A stretch of 64,000 nt of DNA from Geobacillus vulcani PSS1 (GTDB lineage: Bacteria > Bacillota > Bacilli > Bacillales > Anoxybacillaceae), in contig NZ_JPOI01000001.1 in the NCBI RefSeq assembly GCF_000733845.1, forward strand, positions 1,403,501 through 1,467,500, read 5' to 3'. Each line of letters starts with the position of its first letter. Positions within the stretch are counted from its first letter, which is position 1. Both the position numbers and the translations under genes were made by a program. Positions 9,941 through 18,107 of the stretch are shown here, piece after piece. Below the pieces are notes generated by a model that worked only from the letters and a program-made list of their open reading frames with translations, was not told where the DNA came from and did no database searches.

Positions 9941-10707
9941 GCGCCATGTTGCTCGAAGTGGAGCAATTGTCCAAGTCATTTGGCGGCATTCAGGCGGTGC
10001 AGAACGTGTCTTTTTACGTAAAAAAAGAAGACATCGTCGCGGTGATCGGGCCGAACGGGGCAGGCAAAACGACCTTGTTCAATATGATCAGCGGCATTGT
10101 TCCGCCGACAAGTGGTCTCGTTCGTTTTCAAGGAGCCATAGTCAGCGGCAAACAACCGCACGAACTGGCGATGTTGGGAATGACAAGGACGTTTCAAAAC
10201 TTGCAGCTGTTTTCCGATATGATGGTGTTGGAAAACGTGATGGTCGGACTTCATTCACGGTTGAAGAGCGGAATCGTGAGCGCCGGCTTTCGGCTGCCGC
10301 GTACGGTGAAAGAAGAAAAGCAAGCGCAGGAACAGGCGTTTTTCTGTCTCGAGCAGGTCGGTTTGGCCCATCTCGCCTGGGAGCGAGCAGGCACGCTGCC
10401 ATATGGGATGCAGCGGCTTGTGGAAATCGCCCGCGCGGCTGTATCCCGTCCTTCGCTCATTTTGCTTGACGAGCCGATGGCCGGCTTGAACCCGCAAGAA
10501 TCGAAGCAGCTCGTTGATGTGTTGCTGATGATGAGGGAACAAGGCTTTAGTTTTTTGTTCGTGGAACATGATATGGAAACGGTGATGGCGATCGCCGACC
10601 GGATCGTCGTCCTCGATTACGGCAAAAAAATCGCCGAAGGAGCGCCGGAAGAGATTGCGCGGCACCCTGATGTCATCAAGGCGTATTTGGGAGAGGAGGC
10701 GGTTTGA
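9937..10707 (+). CDS. ABC transporter ATPase, LivG type
   Basis: A 256-residue nucleotide-binding subunit. Walker A is GPNGAGKTT (about residue 36); the Liv-specific [11 protein letters not shown] follows, and Walker B is [15 protein letters not shown]. The LSGGQ signature is degenerate, [14 protein letters not shown], as usual for LivG. It overlaps both neighbours, so its dose is tied to the permeases and to the LivF-type partner. Confidence 0.85.
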   Translation: MSAMLLEVEQLSKSFGGIQAVQNVSFYVKKEDIVAVIGPNGAGKTTLFNMISGIVPPTSGLVRFQGAIVSGKQPHELAMLGMTRTFQNLQLFSDMMVLENVMVGLHSRLKSGIVSAGFRLPRTVKEEKQAQEQAFFCLEQVGLAHLAWERAGTLPYGMQRLVEIARAAVSRPSLILLDEPMAGLNPQESKQLVDVLLMMREQGFSFLFVEHDMETVMAIADRIVVLDYGKKIAEGAPEEIARHPDVIKAYLGEEAV

Positions 10708-11432
10708 TGCTGACGCTTCGCAACGTTCATGTCTACCACGGTCATTTGCACGTATTGAAAGGAATCGATTTGCACGTCGGCCAAGGAGAAATCGTGGCGA
10801 TTGTCGGCACCAACGGGGCGGGCAAAAGCACGCTGCTCGGCACGATTGCCGGCGTCTACGCTCCAACCGAAGGGGAGATTCTTTTTGAACAGAAACCGCT
10901 TCCCTATGGAAAGGCGGAGAAAATCGTTGACCAGGGCATTTGCCTTGTGCCGGAGAGGCGGCAGATTTTTGACAGCTTGTCCGTGAGGGATAACTTGCTG
11001 CTGGGGGCGTACCGCCGCCACCGCCGCGACGGACAGGAAGTGAAGCGCGACTATGAGCGGGTGCTTGAACTGTTCCCGAAACTGCAAACGATGCTCGACC
11101 GTCCGGGAGGACTATTAAGCGGCGGCGAGCAGCAAATGCTGGCGATCGCCCGCGGGCTGATGGCAAGACCGAAGCTGCTTTTGCTTGACGAACCGTCGTT
11201 AGGGCTGGCTCCGCTTGTGGTCAAGGAAGTGATGGGGATGCTGACGCAGCTCTGCGATCAATTTCAGACGTCCATGATTCTTGTCGAGCAAAACGTGCGG
11301 GCCGCGCTGCAGACCGCGGATGAGGCGTATGTGTTGGAACGGGGAAGCATCGTGATGCACGGAAAGGCCGCCGAGCTGCTTGCCGATGAGCGGGTGGCCG
11401 AAGCGTACCTTGGAGCGGCAGGCCGCCGATGA
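10707..11432 (+). CDS. ABC transporter ATPase, LivF type
   Basis: A 241-residue ATPase that completes the importer. It has Walker A GTNGAGKST, the signature LLSGGEQQMLAIARGL, Walker B LLLLDEPSLGLAP and the H-loop replaced by VEQNV, all typical of LivF. I choose ATG 10707, which overlaps the previous stop as TGATG, over the adjacent TTG 10704. GAGGAGGCGG is the ribosome site. Confidence 0.84.
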   Translation: MLTLRNVHVYHGHLHVLKGIDLHVGQGEIVAIVGTNGAGKSTLLGTIAGVYAPTEGEILFEQKPLPYGKAEKIVDQGICLVPERRQIFDSLSVRDNLLLGAYRRHRRDGQEVKRDYERVLELFPKLQTMLDRPGGLLSGGEQQMLAIARGLMARPKLLLLDEPSLGLAPLVVKEVMGMLTQLCDQFQTSMILVEQNVRAALQTADEAYVLERGSIVMHGKAAELLADERVAEAYLGAAGRR

Positions 11433-11628
11433 CAGCTGGATATCGTCGTTGTTTCTTTCCTTTGTTTCTGCTATGATGGGGGTAGATTTGCCCGCATCCT
11501 GGCATGAATAGGAGCAAAATGCCGGACGAAGCGGCCGGACTGTGGAAACATCAAGAAGGAAAAGCCGCCTACACGCCAGCGGAAGGCGCAGGGTGGCTGA
11601 TCATGAAAAGGGAAGGATGGGAGAACGG

Positions 11629-12096
11629 ATGGATGATCGTACCTTTCGCAATGCGATGGGGAAATTTGCAACCGGCGTGACGGTCGTGACGACCGACTTT
11701 CAAGGGGAAGTGAAAGGGATGACGGCGAATGCGTTTATGTCCGTTTCACTTGACCCGAAGCTGGTCGTCGTCTCGATTGGTCATAAAGCACGAATGCATG
11801 ACATTGTCAAGCAAACAGGAAAATTTGCCGTCAACATTTTGCGCCGCGATCAGGAAGACCTGTCGCGCTTGTTTGCCGGCCAGTTGAAAGAAGAGCGCTC
11901 CGTTTCGTTTGAGTGGGTGAACGGCCATCCGATTTTGCCGGAGGCGTTGGCGAATATTTTATGCAACGTCCACAGCTCGCACGTGGCTGGCGATCATACG
12001 CTTTACTTTGGAGAAGTGACCGATATTTTGATGAAAGACGAACCGGGCGATCCGCTCTTGTTTTTTGAAGGGAAGTACCGGAGCATTGGACAGTAG
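11629..12096 (+). CDS. hpaC: Flavin reductase, HpaC/PheA2-like
   Basis: A 155-residue flavin-reductase-like protein that supplies reduced FAD to a two-component aromatic monooxygenase. The N-terminal RNAMGKFATGVTVVTT, the MTANAFMSVSLDP flavin-binding strand and the late GDHTLYFGEV are the family pattern, and the sequence reads like Geobacillus PheA2/HpaC. ATG 11629 follows GGGAGAACGG. It stands 196 bases after the importer. The oxygenase subunit (HpaB/PheA1) is not in the window and probably lies to the left of it. Confidence 0.8.
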   Translation: MDDRTFRNAMGKFATGVTVVTTDFQGEVKGMTANAFMSVSLDPKLVVVSIGHKARMHDIVKQTGKFAVNILRRDQEDLSRLFAGQLKEERSVSFEWVNGHPILPEALANILCNVHSSHVAGDHTLYFGEVTDILMKDEPGDPLLFFEGKYRSIGQ

Positions 12097-12183
12097 GCGT
12101 CCTTGGATGGGCGGGAAAGCCGGCGCGTTCGGGGCAAGGATGGCGAAAAGACGGTTCGGCCCGCTGTTTCTATGACTATCAGA

Positions 12184-12220
12184 AAAGAGGGTGTCCCAAA
12201 AGGATCGGGACACCCTCTTT
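12184..12220 (+). terminator. Terminator after the reductase gene
   Basis: AAAGAGGGTGTCCC and GGGACACCCTCTTT form a perfect 14-bp stem with a 9-base loop. The stem ends in TTT on one side and starts with AAA on the other, so it could act in both directions. Confidence 0.8.
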
Positions 12221-12312
12221 CGTCGCTATATATACGTACTGACTGCTTCTGTCGCACTATATGTTGTGCCTATCTTAAAGGCAGACGATCTTTTGGGTCA
12301 GCCCCTTTGTTG

Positions 12313-12876
12313 TTATTTTTTCAATACATCGTGATCGACGTACCGCTCGCCGTTCAACTCGCTGATGACGTTGATGGCGACTTTTGCCCCGTCGCCCGCT
12401 GTGATGATCGTATGGACGCTGACGCCAGCCACCGTCCCTGCCGCCCAAATGCCGTCGATGTTCGTTTTGCCGTTGGCGTCGACGTCAATCACCGTTTTAA
12501 TGCGCGGCTCCGTGCCCGGTTTGATGCGCAGGCCGATTTTTTCCGCGAGGTCGGTGGCGACGCCAGTGGCGAAAATGACGTGTTTCGCCTCATAGGAGCC
12601 GTTGTCCGTTTCGAGGCGGAAGCCGTCGTCTGTTTTTTGCACGTCCGTCACTTGCGTTTCCACCAATTCGGCACCGAATTTGGCTGCTTGCCGTTTTCCC
12701 GTTTCGACCAAGTCCGGTCCGCTGATTTCCGGAACACCGTAATGGTTTTCCACCCAAGCGCGCTTTGTCATGCCTTTGTCGTTGTCAAACAACACCGTTT
12801 TCTTTCCGGCTTTGGCGGCGAAGATCGCGGCGCTCGCTCCCGCCGGTCCAGCGCCGATAATGGCGATATCGTACAT
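12313..12876 (-). CDS. Single-domain FAD-dependent oxidoreductase, thioredoxin-reductase-like
   Basis: A 187-residue protein with only the FAD-binding half of a thioredoxin reductase. The dinucleotide motif GAGPAGASAAIFAAKAG opens it, ATG is the mid motif region (IFATGVAT), and the C-terminal IDGIWAAGTVAGV followed by GDGAKVAINVI is the FAD-binding end. The NADPH domain and the redox-active CxxC are missing, so it cannot act as a normal thioredoxin reductase. Possible roles are a flavoprotein redox sensor or a partner of another reductase. It is transcribed away from the pyruvate-kinase-like gene. Function unknown. Confidence 0.75.
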   Translation of the reverse strand: MYDIAIIGAGPAGASAAIFAAKAGKKTVLFDNDKGMTKRAWVENHYGVPEISGPDLVETGKRQAAKFGAELVETQVTDVQKTDDGFRLETDNGSYEAKHVIFATGVATDLAEKIGLRIKPGTEPRIKTVIDVDANGKTNIDGIWAAGTVAGVSVHTIITAGDGAKVAINVISELNGERYVDHDVLKK

Positions 12877-12915
12877 GGCTGCCTCCTCCTTTGTTTGAAT
12901 ATTGGGACTATCCTT

Positions 12916-12944
12916 ACTGTAGCATAGATGGAAATGAAGTCCAA
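12916..12944 (-). promoter_or_regulatory. Sigma-A-like promoter of the FAD protein gene
   Basis: Reading the minus strand, TTGGAC (12944-12939) and TACAGT (12921-12916) are separated by 17 bases, about 40 bases upstream of the ATG. Good spacing, moderate match to TTGACA/TATAAT. Confidence 0.5.
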
Positions 12945-13045
12945 ACGATCTGCTTATATTTTATACTAATTATTATTTTATATTGAATTTAAATTATCTA
13001 TGGGCTATAATCAAAGCAACGCGATGGAAAAGGGGAGAAGAGCGA

Positions 13046-13156
13046 TTGAACAAGACGATCATTTGCCAACAATGCGGCCAGCCGTTGCGGCGGCTGAAAC
13101 ACTCACTGCTTTGCCAATGCGGGACGAAAATTGTGGTTCAAAAATCATATCGCTAA
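13046..13156 (+). CDS. 36-residue zinc-ribbon frame ahead of the pyruvate-kinase-like gene
   Basis: A TTG-initiated frame with a strong ribosome site (AAGGGGAG, 8-base spacing). It encodes CQQCG followed 13 residues later by CQCG, a compact four-cysteine zinc ribbon, and stops at TAA 13154. It overlaps the start of the next long frame by 26 bases in another phase. Deleting one T just before the stop would fuse KIVVQKSYR to KNDFLFLSYSTGEW and give one continuous protein. It may therefore be the true N-terminus of the next gene, separated by a frameshift, or a coupled small protein. Confidence 0.5.
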   Translation: MNKTIICQQCGQPLRRLKHSLLCQCGTKIVVQKSYR

Positions 13157-15113
13157 AAACGATTTCCTGTTTCTGTCGTATTCAACCGGCGAATGGCGCC
13201 GGTTTTTTTCTGTCCTCATTTGGGATGGCAGCGAATATATAAAAGTAAAACCGCATTTTTCACAAGGGTTGGTGCCGCTGATGCACGACAAACGAGATTT
13301 GGGCGCCCGCTTGGCCGCTTTTTACCGAGGGATGGCGGAGTGGGTGGGACAAAAGCAGAAGTATTTTCCTCTTCCATCCAATGAAGAGAGCCGGGATCAG
13401 TTGCTTGCCTACTTATACATGAGGGAGCATATGCCGTCGGATTTGCTTGAAGCGCTCGAAGAAAGCGGATGGCGGTTCGAGGGGCAAGAGGCTCATCTCA
13501 TCGACGCGATCGAACAAGTTTTGGCATATTTGCGCACGCCGGTTGATGGCGGATGGGAGCTTCGAAAGATGACAAGAAAGGAAGCAAACCAGTTGCTTCA
13601 TAAACGGGCGGAGGAAGTGTTTGGAAGCCCGAGTTCTGTTCGGCCGACACGCATCATGGTGACGATGGACGAGGCATGGGTGGATGAGCCGGGGCTGATC
13701 GAGCGACTGCTTCTTTATGGCATGGACATTGCCCGCATCAACTGCGCGTACGGTTCACCGGAAACGTGGGAGGCGCTCGTGGCCATCATTCGTCAAGCCG
13801 AGAAGCAGTTGGAGCAACAGCTGCAGGGGAGGCGATGCCGCATTTACATGGATCTGCCGGGGCCCAAAATCCGTGTCGACCGCTTGGCGGTCAACACGGG
13901 GCCGATGAAGCTCTCTGTGAAGAAAAATCTATATGGAGAGCCAATGGAGCCGCTCTTCGGCATCATTTCCTTCTCTTCTTCCCCGCCGCCGTCTCCGCTT
14001 CCGCGCGATGTTTCATTCTGGTGGCAGTTGACGGCTGAGGACGGAGCGACTGTTGAAGAAGGGGATGAACTGCTGTTTACCGATGTGCGCGGAAAAAAAC
14101 GAAAATTGCGGGTCACTGAACAAATCGCCCCGTCTTGTTTTAAAGTTTTTCTTTCGCGGACGGCCTATGTGCAAAAAGGGATGAAACTACGGTGTGGGTC
14201 GGCTTCTTTCACCCTTTCTTCTGTGTTGTTCATTCCAATGAAAGCGTTTGTCACTGTCGGTACACCGCTGTATATTTATTTCGATGACGCTGCGTTTGCA
14301 CAGGCACAGAATGGTTGCGGTGTGAAAATGACGACGACGTTGGCGAAAGCGTGGCGCAATGTGCGGGCGGGAGACCGCCTTTATTTGAACGACGGCCAAA
14401 TTGCAGCACGGGTCGTGAAAGTGCACGAGCGGCATGTAGAGGCCAAAGTCGTTGCCGATGGCGGAAAGCGAAAAGCGATTAAGCAAGGAACGGGCATTCA
14501 TCTTCCCGATTCGTTTCTCCATTTGACAGTTCCGCCGCTCACCGACCGCGACCTTGAATGGATTCCGTTCGTCGCGAGATGGGCGGATATCGTCGGCCTG
14601 TCGTTTGTTCAGGCCCCTCATGACCTGCGAAAGCTTTATCATTTGCTTGCTGAACAAGGAGCTGGCTCTCTCCCGGTGATTGCGAAAATTGAAACGCGGA
14701 CGGCGCTTCATAACTTCGTTCGCATTTTGCTTGAGGGATTGAAGTTTCCGGCATTTGGCGTGATGGTTGCGCGCGGTGATTTGGCCCTGGAGATCGGATT
14801 TGAACATCTTGCTGCCGCACAGGATGACATTTTAGCGCTATGCCGGGCGGCCCACATCCCGGTCATTTGGGCGACGCAAGTGCTTGAACAAATGGCGAAA
14901 AAGGGAATTCCGTCGCGTGCGGAAATCTCGGATGTCTCACTTGGAAGGCAGGCGCAGTGCATCATGTTGAACAAAGGAAGGCATATTGCGGAGGCGGTGC
15001 GCTTATTGGCGTTTTTGTTGGAAAAACAAGAAGGGCAGAGCGGATCGTCAGTGGTGCCGAAAATGGACGGTGAACGGATGGATCCGTTCCGCTTGTGGGA
15101 GGATGAAGGATGA
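13131..15113 (+). CDS. Pyruvate-kinase-like protein with N-terminal extension
   Basis: A 660-residue frame starting at TTG 13131. Residues 1-170 match nothing I recognise; from about 174 it is a pyruvate kinase barrel. Catalytic counterparts are kept: Arg202/Asn204 in ARINCAYG, Asp241 in YMDLPGPKIRV, Lys519 and Glu521 in AKIE, Asp550 in ARGDL and Thr582 in ATQ, with near-canonical spacing. The middle (B domain) is longer than usual, and the C-terminal allosteric domain is absent. Geobacillus also has a standard pyk, so this is a paralogue, perhaps acting on another enolpyruvyl or phosphoryl substrate. The start is uncertain because of the zinc-ribbon frame just upstream. Confidence 0.65.
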   Translation: MWFKNHIAKNDFLFLSYSTGEWRRFFSVLIWDGSEYIKVKPHFSQGLVPLMHDKRDLGARLAAFYRGMAEWVGQKQKYFPLPSNEESRDQLLAYLYMREHMPSDLLEALEESGWRFEGQEAHLIDAIEQVLAYLRTPVDGGWELRKMTRKEANQLLHKRAEEVFGSPSSVRPTRIMVTMDEAWVDEPGLIERLLLYGMDIARINCAYGSPETWEALVAIIRQAEKQLEQQLQGRRCRIYMDLPGPKIRVDRLAVNTGPMKLSVKKNLYGEPMEPLFGIISFSSSPPPSPLPRDVSFWWQLTAEDGATVEEGDELLFTDVRGKKRKLRVTEQIAPSCFKVFLSRTAYVQKGMKLRCGSASFTLSSVLFIPMKAFVTVGTPLYIYFDDAAFAQAQNGCGVKMTTTLAKAWRNVRAGDRLYLNDGQIAARVVKVHERHVEAKVVADGGKRKAIKQGTGIHLPDSFLHLTVPPLTDRDLEWIPFVARWADIVGLSFVQAPHDLRKLYHLLAEQGAGSLPVIAKIETRTALHNFVRILLEGLKFPAFGVMVARGDLALEIGFEHLAAAQDDILALCRAAHIPVIWATQVLEQMAKKGIPSRAEISDVSLGRQAQCIMLNKGRHIAEAVRLLAFLLEKQEGQSGSSVVPKMDGERMDPFRLWEDEG

Positions 15114-15165
15114 GCGTTGGCCGCTGCTTCCGCCGTCTGTTTGAGAAATGAGCCACGCCAAAAAA

Positions 15166-15200
15166 GGAGTCCTGCTGTGTTAGGGGGCTCCATATTTTTT
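15166..15200 (+). terminator. Terminator of the pyruvate-kinase-like gene
   Basis: GGAGTCC pairs with GGGCTCC (one G-T pair) around a 12-base loop, followed by ATATTTTTT. Confidence 0.65.
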
Positions 15201-15206
15201 GTCTAA

Positions 15207-15237
15207 ATGTAAACCTATATAAAAATAAAGTTGACAA
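15207..15237. promoter_or_regulatory. BirA-type operator of bioD-bioA
   Basis: ATGTAAAC and GTTGACAA are inverted half-sites 15 bases apart, matching the Firmicute BirA pattern TTGTTAAC-N14/15-GTTAACAA with few changes. The right half overlaps the -35 hexamer, so biotinyl-AMP-loaded BirA would block RNA polymerase. Confidence 0.65.
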
Positions 15238-15259
15238 ATAAAACCACATCGGGCACAAT
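15231..15259 (+). promoter_or_regulatory. bioD promoter
   Basis: TTGACA at 15231 and CACAAT at 15254 are 17 bases apart, about 40 bases before the bioD start. The -35 is a consensus hexamer and lies inside the predicted BirA site. Confidence 0.6.
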
Positions 15260-15298
15260 AGAAACAAATATTTGGAGAGAAGGGATGGGGGGATCAGA

Positions 15299-16015
15299 AT
15301 GGGAAGCGCCATTTTCATGACGGGAACAGGAACGGAAATCGGCAAGACGGTGGTGACGTCCATTGTGGCGTTGGCGTTGGAGCGGCTTGGCATGAGTGTA
15401 AGCGTGTTTAAACCGGTTCAGACTGGACTGGCCGAAGATGGGGTGTCGTTTGCTGAACAATATTGGTACGAACGAGTGGCGAAGCTTTCCGCATCAGAAG
15501 GCATGTACTATATGGAGCCGGCGATGTCGCCGCATTTGGCGGCGAAGCTGACCGGCACATCCATCGAACCAGAGAGGGTGGCCGAGCGGTTGGAATGGTT
15601 GAAGCAGCGCTATGATGTGGTGCTCGTCGAAGGAGCGGGAGGGTTGGCTGTTCCGTGGTGCGAGCACGACGGACGATGGTATATGACGAGCGATTTTGTC
15701 CGCGACTATGAGCTGCCGGCGATTCTCGTGTCGCTCTCAAGTCTTGGCGCGATTCACCACGCGGTGACGACGGCGGCGTATGCGAACGCACAAGGCATTC
15801 GTTTGCTTGGCCTGATGTTCAATCAGTTTCAAGAGCAAGAGATCATCCACCAAAACAATGTCGAAACGATCGCCGCCTTGCTGCAGCTCCCGGTGCTGGC
15901 GGTCGTGCCGCTCCTTCCGGCAGTCTCAAGGCGGGAACTGGAAACCCTAGCTCAGCGTTGGCTCGAACAAGGAAAGGCGAAACAATTGCTGGAGGTGTTG
16001 GGCGTTGGCGTATAG
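15299..16015 (+). CDS. bioD: Dethiobiotin synthetase
   Basis: ATP-dependent carboxylation and ring closure of 7,8-diaminopelargonate to dethiobiotin. The 238-residue protein starts MGSAIFMTGTGTEIGKT, with the P-loop GTGTEIGKT at residues 9-17. FKPVQTG carries the substrate-binding lysine and VEGAGG the conserved Asp/Glu-GAGG loop. ATG 15299 follows GGGGGGATCAG; the upstream TTG at 15272 does not fit the family N-terminus. It heads bioD-bioA and overlaps bioA by 11 bases. Confidence 0.93.
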   Translation: MGSAIFMTGTGTEIGKTVVTSIVALALERLGMSVSVFKPVQTGLAEDGVSFAEQYWYERVAKLSASEGMYYMEPAMSPHLAAKLTGTSIEPERVAERLEWLKQRYDVVLVEGAGGLAVPWCEHDGRWYMTSDFVRDYELPAILVSLSSLGAIHHAVTTAAYANAQGIRLLGLMFNQFQEQEIIHQNNVETIAALLQLPVLAVVPLLPAVSRRELETLAQRWLEQGKAKQLLEVLGVGV

Positions 16016-17384
16016 CTACGAACAATTGGAACAGTGGGACAAGCAGTACGTCTGGCATCCATTTACGCAAATGAAGCAGTATGCGAAAGAACGTCCGCTG
16101 ATCATTGAACGCGGGCAAGGAAGCTATTTGTACGATGTCGACGGCAATCGGTATCTGGACGGTTATGCGTCGCTATGGGTCAATGTCCACGGGCATAACG
16201 ATCCGGAGCTGAATGCGGCGCTTCGCGAGCAATTGGAGAAAATTGCCCATTCGACATTGCTTGGTTCGGCGAATGTGCCGTCGATTTTGTTGGCCAAACG
16301 GCTGCTTGAATATTGGCCGCACATGTCAAAAGTGTTTTATTCCGATACCGGAGCGGCGGCGGTGGAAATCGCGCTCAAGATCGCCTATCAGTATTGGAAA
16401 AACATCGATCCGGTCCAATATGCGAAGAAGAACAAGTTTGTCTCGTTGAAGGAAGCGTACCACGGCGATACGGTCGGGGCGGTGAGTGTTGGCGGCATGG
16501 AAACGTTCCACCGCATTTTTGCGCCGCTTTTGTTTGAGCGGATCGAAGTGCCGTCGCCGTACGTGTACCGTATGGACGAATACGGAAGCGAGCAGGAGAT
16601 CGTCGGCTATTGTTTGCGCGAGCTTGAACGGGTGCTCGAGGAGCAGCACGATCAAATCGCCGCAGTGGTCATCGAGCCGCTTGTGCAAGGAGCGGCAGGG
16701 ATCATCGTCCATCCGCGCGGGTTTTTAAAAGGAGTCGAAACGCTTTGCCGCCGGTACGGGGTGCTCTTCATTTGCGACGAGGTCGCCGTCGGCTTTGGCC
16801 GCACTGGCACGATGTTCGCCTGCGAGCAGGAAGAGGTGAAGCCGGATCTCGTCTGCCTTGGGAAAGGGATCACCGGAGGGTATTTGCCGCTCGCGGCCAC
16901 ACTGGTCACGGAAGAGATTTATGCAGCCTTTCTCGGCGATGTGGACGAAGACAAGACGTTTTACCACGGCCATACGTACACGGGGAATCAGCTCACTTGT
17001 TCCGTTGCGCTGAAAAATATGGAGCTCATCGAAAAACGCGGTCTGATTGACAGTGTTCAACAGAAGGCGCGCCGACTGGTCGAATGGCTTGAGCGGTTGT
17101 ATGAAATTCCAATTGTCGGCGACATCCGGCAAAAAGGATTGATGTGCGGCATTGAGATCGTGAAAGACCGAAGAACAAAAGAAGTGTTTCCGCGCGCGGC
17201 GATGGTGGAGCACCGGATCATCCTTGAGGCGCGCCGGAGAGGGCTTGTCATCCGTCCGCTCGGCCCGGTGTTGACGTTCATTCCAGTTCTTTCGATGAGC
17301 GAAGACGAAATGGCTGAGGCGGTTCGTATTTTGTTCGATTCGATTGTCTGTTTGTATGACCAGGTGCGCGCGGAGCATCTATAA
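16005..17384 (+). CDS. bioA: Adenosylmethionine-8-amino-7-oxononanoate aminotransferase
   Basis: A class III PLP aminotransferase of 459 residues that makes 7,8-diaminopelargonate in biotin synthesis. The N-terminal [10 protein letters not shown] is diagnostic for Bio[14 protein letters not shown] holds the PLP-ring aspartate and [13 protein letters not shown] the Schiff-base Lys287. It starts at TTG 16005 inside the end of bioD, after GGAGGTGTTGGGCG. No bioF, bioB or bioW follows, so these must be encoded elsewhere or pathway precursors taken up. Confidence 0.93.
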   Translation: MAYSYEQLEQWDKQYVWHPFTQMKQYAKERPLIIERGQGSYLYDVDGNRYLDGYASLWVNVHGHNDPELNAALREQLEKIAHSTLLGSANVPSILLAKRLLEYWPHMSKVFYSDTGAAAVEIALKIAYQYWKNIDPVQYAKKNKFVSLKEAYHGDTVGAVSVGGMETFHRIFAPLLFERIEVPSPYVYRMDEYGSEQEIVGYCLRELERVLEEQHDQIAAVVIEPLVQGAAGIIVHPRGFLKGVETLCRRYGVLFICDEVAVGFGRTGTMFACEQEEVKPDLVCLGKGITGGYLPLAATLVTEEIYAAFLGDVDEDKTFYHGHTYTGNQLTCSVALKNMELIEKRGLIDSVQQKARRLVEWLERLYEIPIVGDIRQKGLMCGIEIVKDRRTKEVFPRAAMVEHRIILEARRRGLVIRPLGPVLTFIPVLSMSEDEMAEAVRILFDSIVCLYDQVRAEHL

Positions 17385-17389
17385 GCGGG

Positions 17390-17412
17390 GGCGGCGGACA
17401 GCCGCCTGTTTT
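17390..17412 (+). terminator. bioDA terminator
   Basis: GGCGGC pairs with GCCGCC around GGACA, followed by TGTTTTT. Confidence 0.7.
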
Positions 17413-17612
17413 TGGTTTTGTGCAGATGGGAAAGCGGGGAAAAAGATTTTTTTGAATGCAAAGACCTTGAAGAAAGAAGCTTCCTTGGCATTCGCCCATC
17501 AATATTGAGGAGAAATCGCTCTTTTTCACCAGCCTTCTAGGTACTGGCCTAAGCAGAGGGCGTTTTTCCTGCATACAGTGGGACTAAAGCAAGCGGAAGG
17601 GGGGGAAGCAAG

Positions 17613-17807
17613 ATGAGCCATCTCCAAGTAGCGGATGAACGCATTTGGCGGCCATGGGGCTGGTGGTTTTGGCGGCCGCGCCCGTTTTTCTTCGGCGCTC
17701 CGTTTTTCGGCGCTCCATTTTTCGGTGGCTTTTTAGGCGGTTTGCTCGGCAGCGCATTGGTCCCGCCGTTTTTCTATCCGTGGTGGTATGGCCCGATTTG
17801 GTGGTGA
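17613..17807 (+). CDS. Small Gly/Phe/Trp-rich protein (64 aa)
   Basis: A 64-residue protein with a good ribosome site (AAGGGGGGGAAGC). After a short polar start it consists of FFGAPFFGAPFFGGFLGGLLGS and a Trp/Tyr/Pro tail ending PIWW. The core GGFLGGLLG recurs in the next small gene. It is too short and too rich in aromatics for an enzyme. A spore-coat or surface role is conceivable, as it lies beside the germination operon, but nothing proves it. Its own hairpin terminator follows. Confidence 0.6.
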   Translation: MSHLQVADERIWRPWGWWFWRPRPFFFGAPFFGAPFFGGFLGGLLGSALVPPFFYPWWYGPIWW

Positions 17808-17819
17808 GAAACTGGCAAG

Positions 17820-17846
17820 GGGTGGGCGGACGGCCCACCCTCTTTT
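17820..17846 (+). terminator. Terminator between the two small aromatic-rich genes
   Basis: GGGTGGGC and GCCCACCC form an 8-bp stem with a 5-base loop, followed by TCTTTTT. Confidence 0.8.
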
Positions 17847-17908
17847 TGGATTTGCGCATATGAATAGAGTAAAGCCATTCTATATCAAAAACGAAAGGGG
17901 AAGAAACG

Positions 17909-18052
17909 ATGCCGTTTCCAGGATTGTTGTTTGGCGCCCCGTTTGTCGGCGGCTTCTTGGGGGGGCTGCTCGGCGGCGCGTTGGCTCCGCGTCCGTTTTA
18001 CCCGTACCCGCCTTATCCGCCGTATCCTCCGTATCCAGGCTGGTGGTATTAA
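17909..18052 (+). CDS. Small GGFLGGLLGG/PYPPYP protein (47 aa)
   Basis: A 47-residue protein behind AAAGGGGAAGAAACG. Residues 8-25 (FGAPFVGGFLGGLLGGAL) repeat the core of the preceding small protein, and the tail is a tyrosine-proline repeat, YPYPPYPPYPPYP, ending GWWY. The pair looks like a local duplication with divergent tails. Such Tyr/Pro tails suit cross-linked or self-assembling structural layers, but the function is unknown. Confidence 0.6.
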   Translation: MPFPGLLFGAPFVGGFLGGLLGGALAPRPFYPYPPYPPYPPYPGWWY

Positions 18053-18068
18053 TCAACGATTCATGAAA

Positions 18069-18107
18069 GAATAAGCATCCCTTTGGAACAGGAAGGGATG
18101 CTTATTC
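18069..18107. terminator. Bidirectional terminator between convergent genes
   Basis: GAATAAGCATCCCTT and AAGGGATGCTTATTC form a perfect 15-bp stem with a 9-base loop. It serves the small plus-strand gene and overlaps the last six bases of the minus-strand gerC-like gene. Confidence 0.85.

Noticed and set aside
12103..12927. 274-residue plus-strand frame opposite the FAD protein
   Set aside because: It is the antisense shadow of a gene with clear FAD motifs; the residues show no fold signature and there is no ribosome site.
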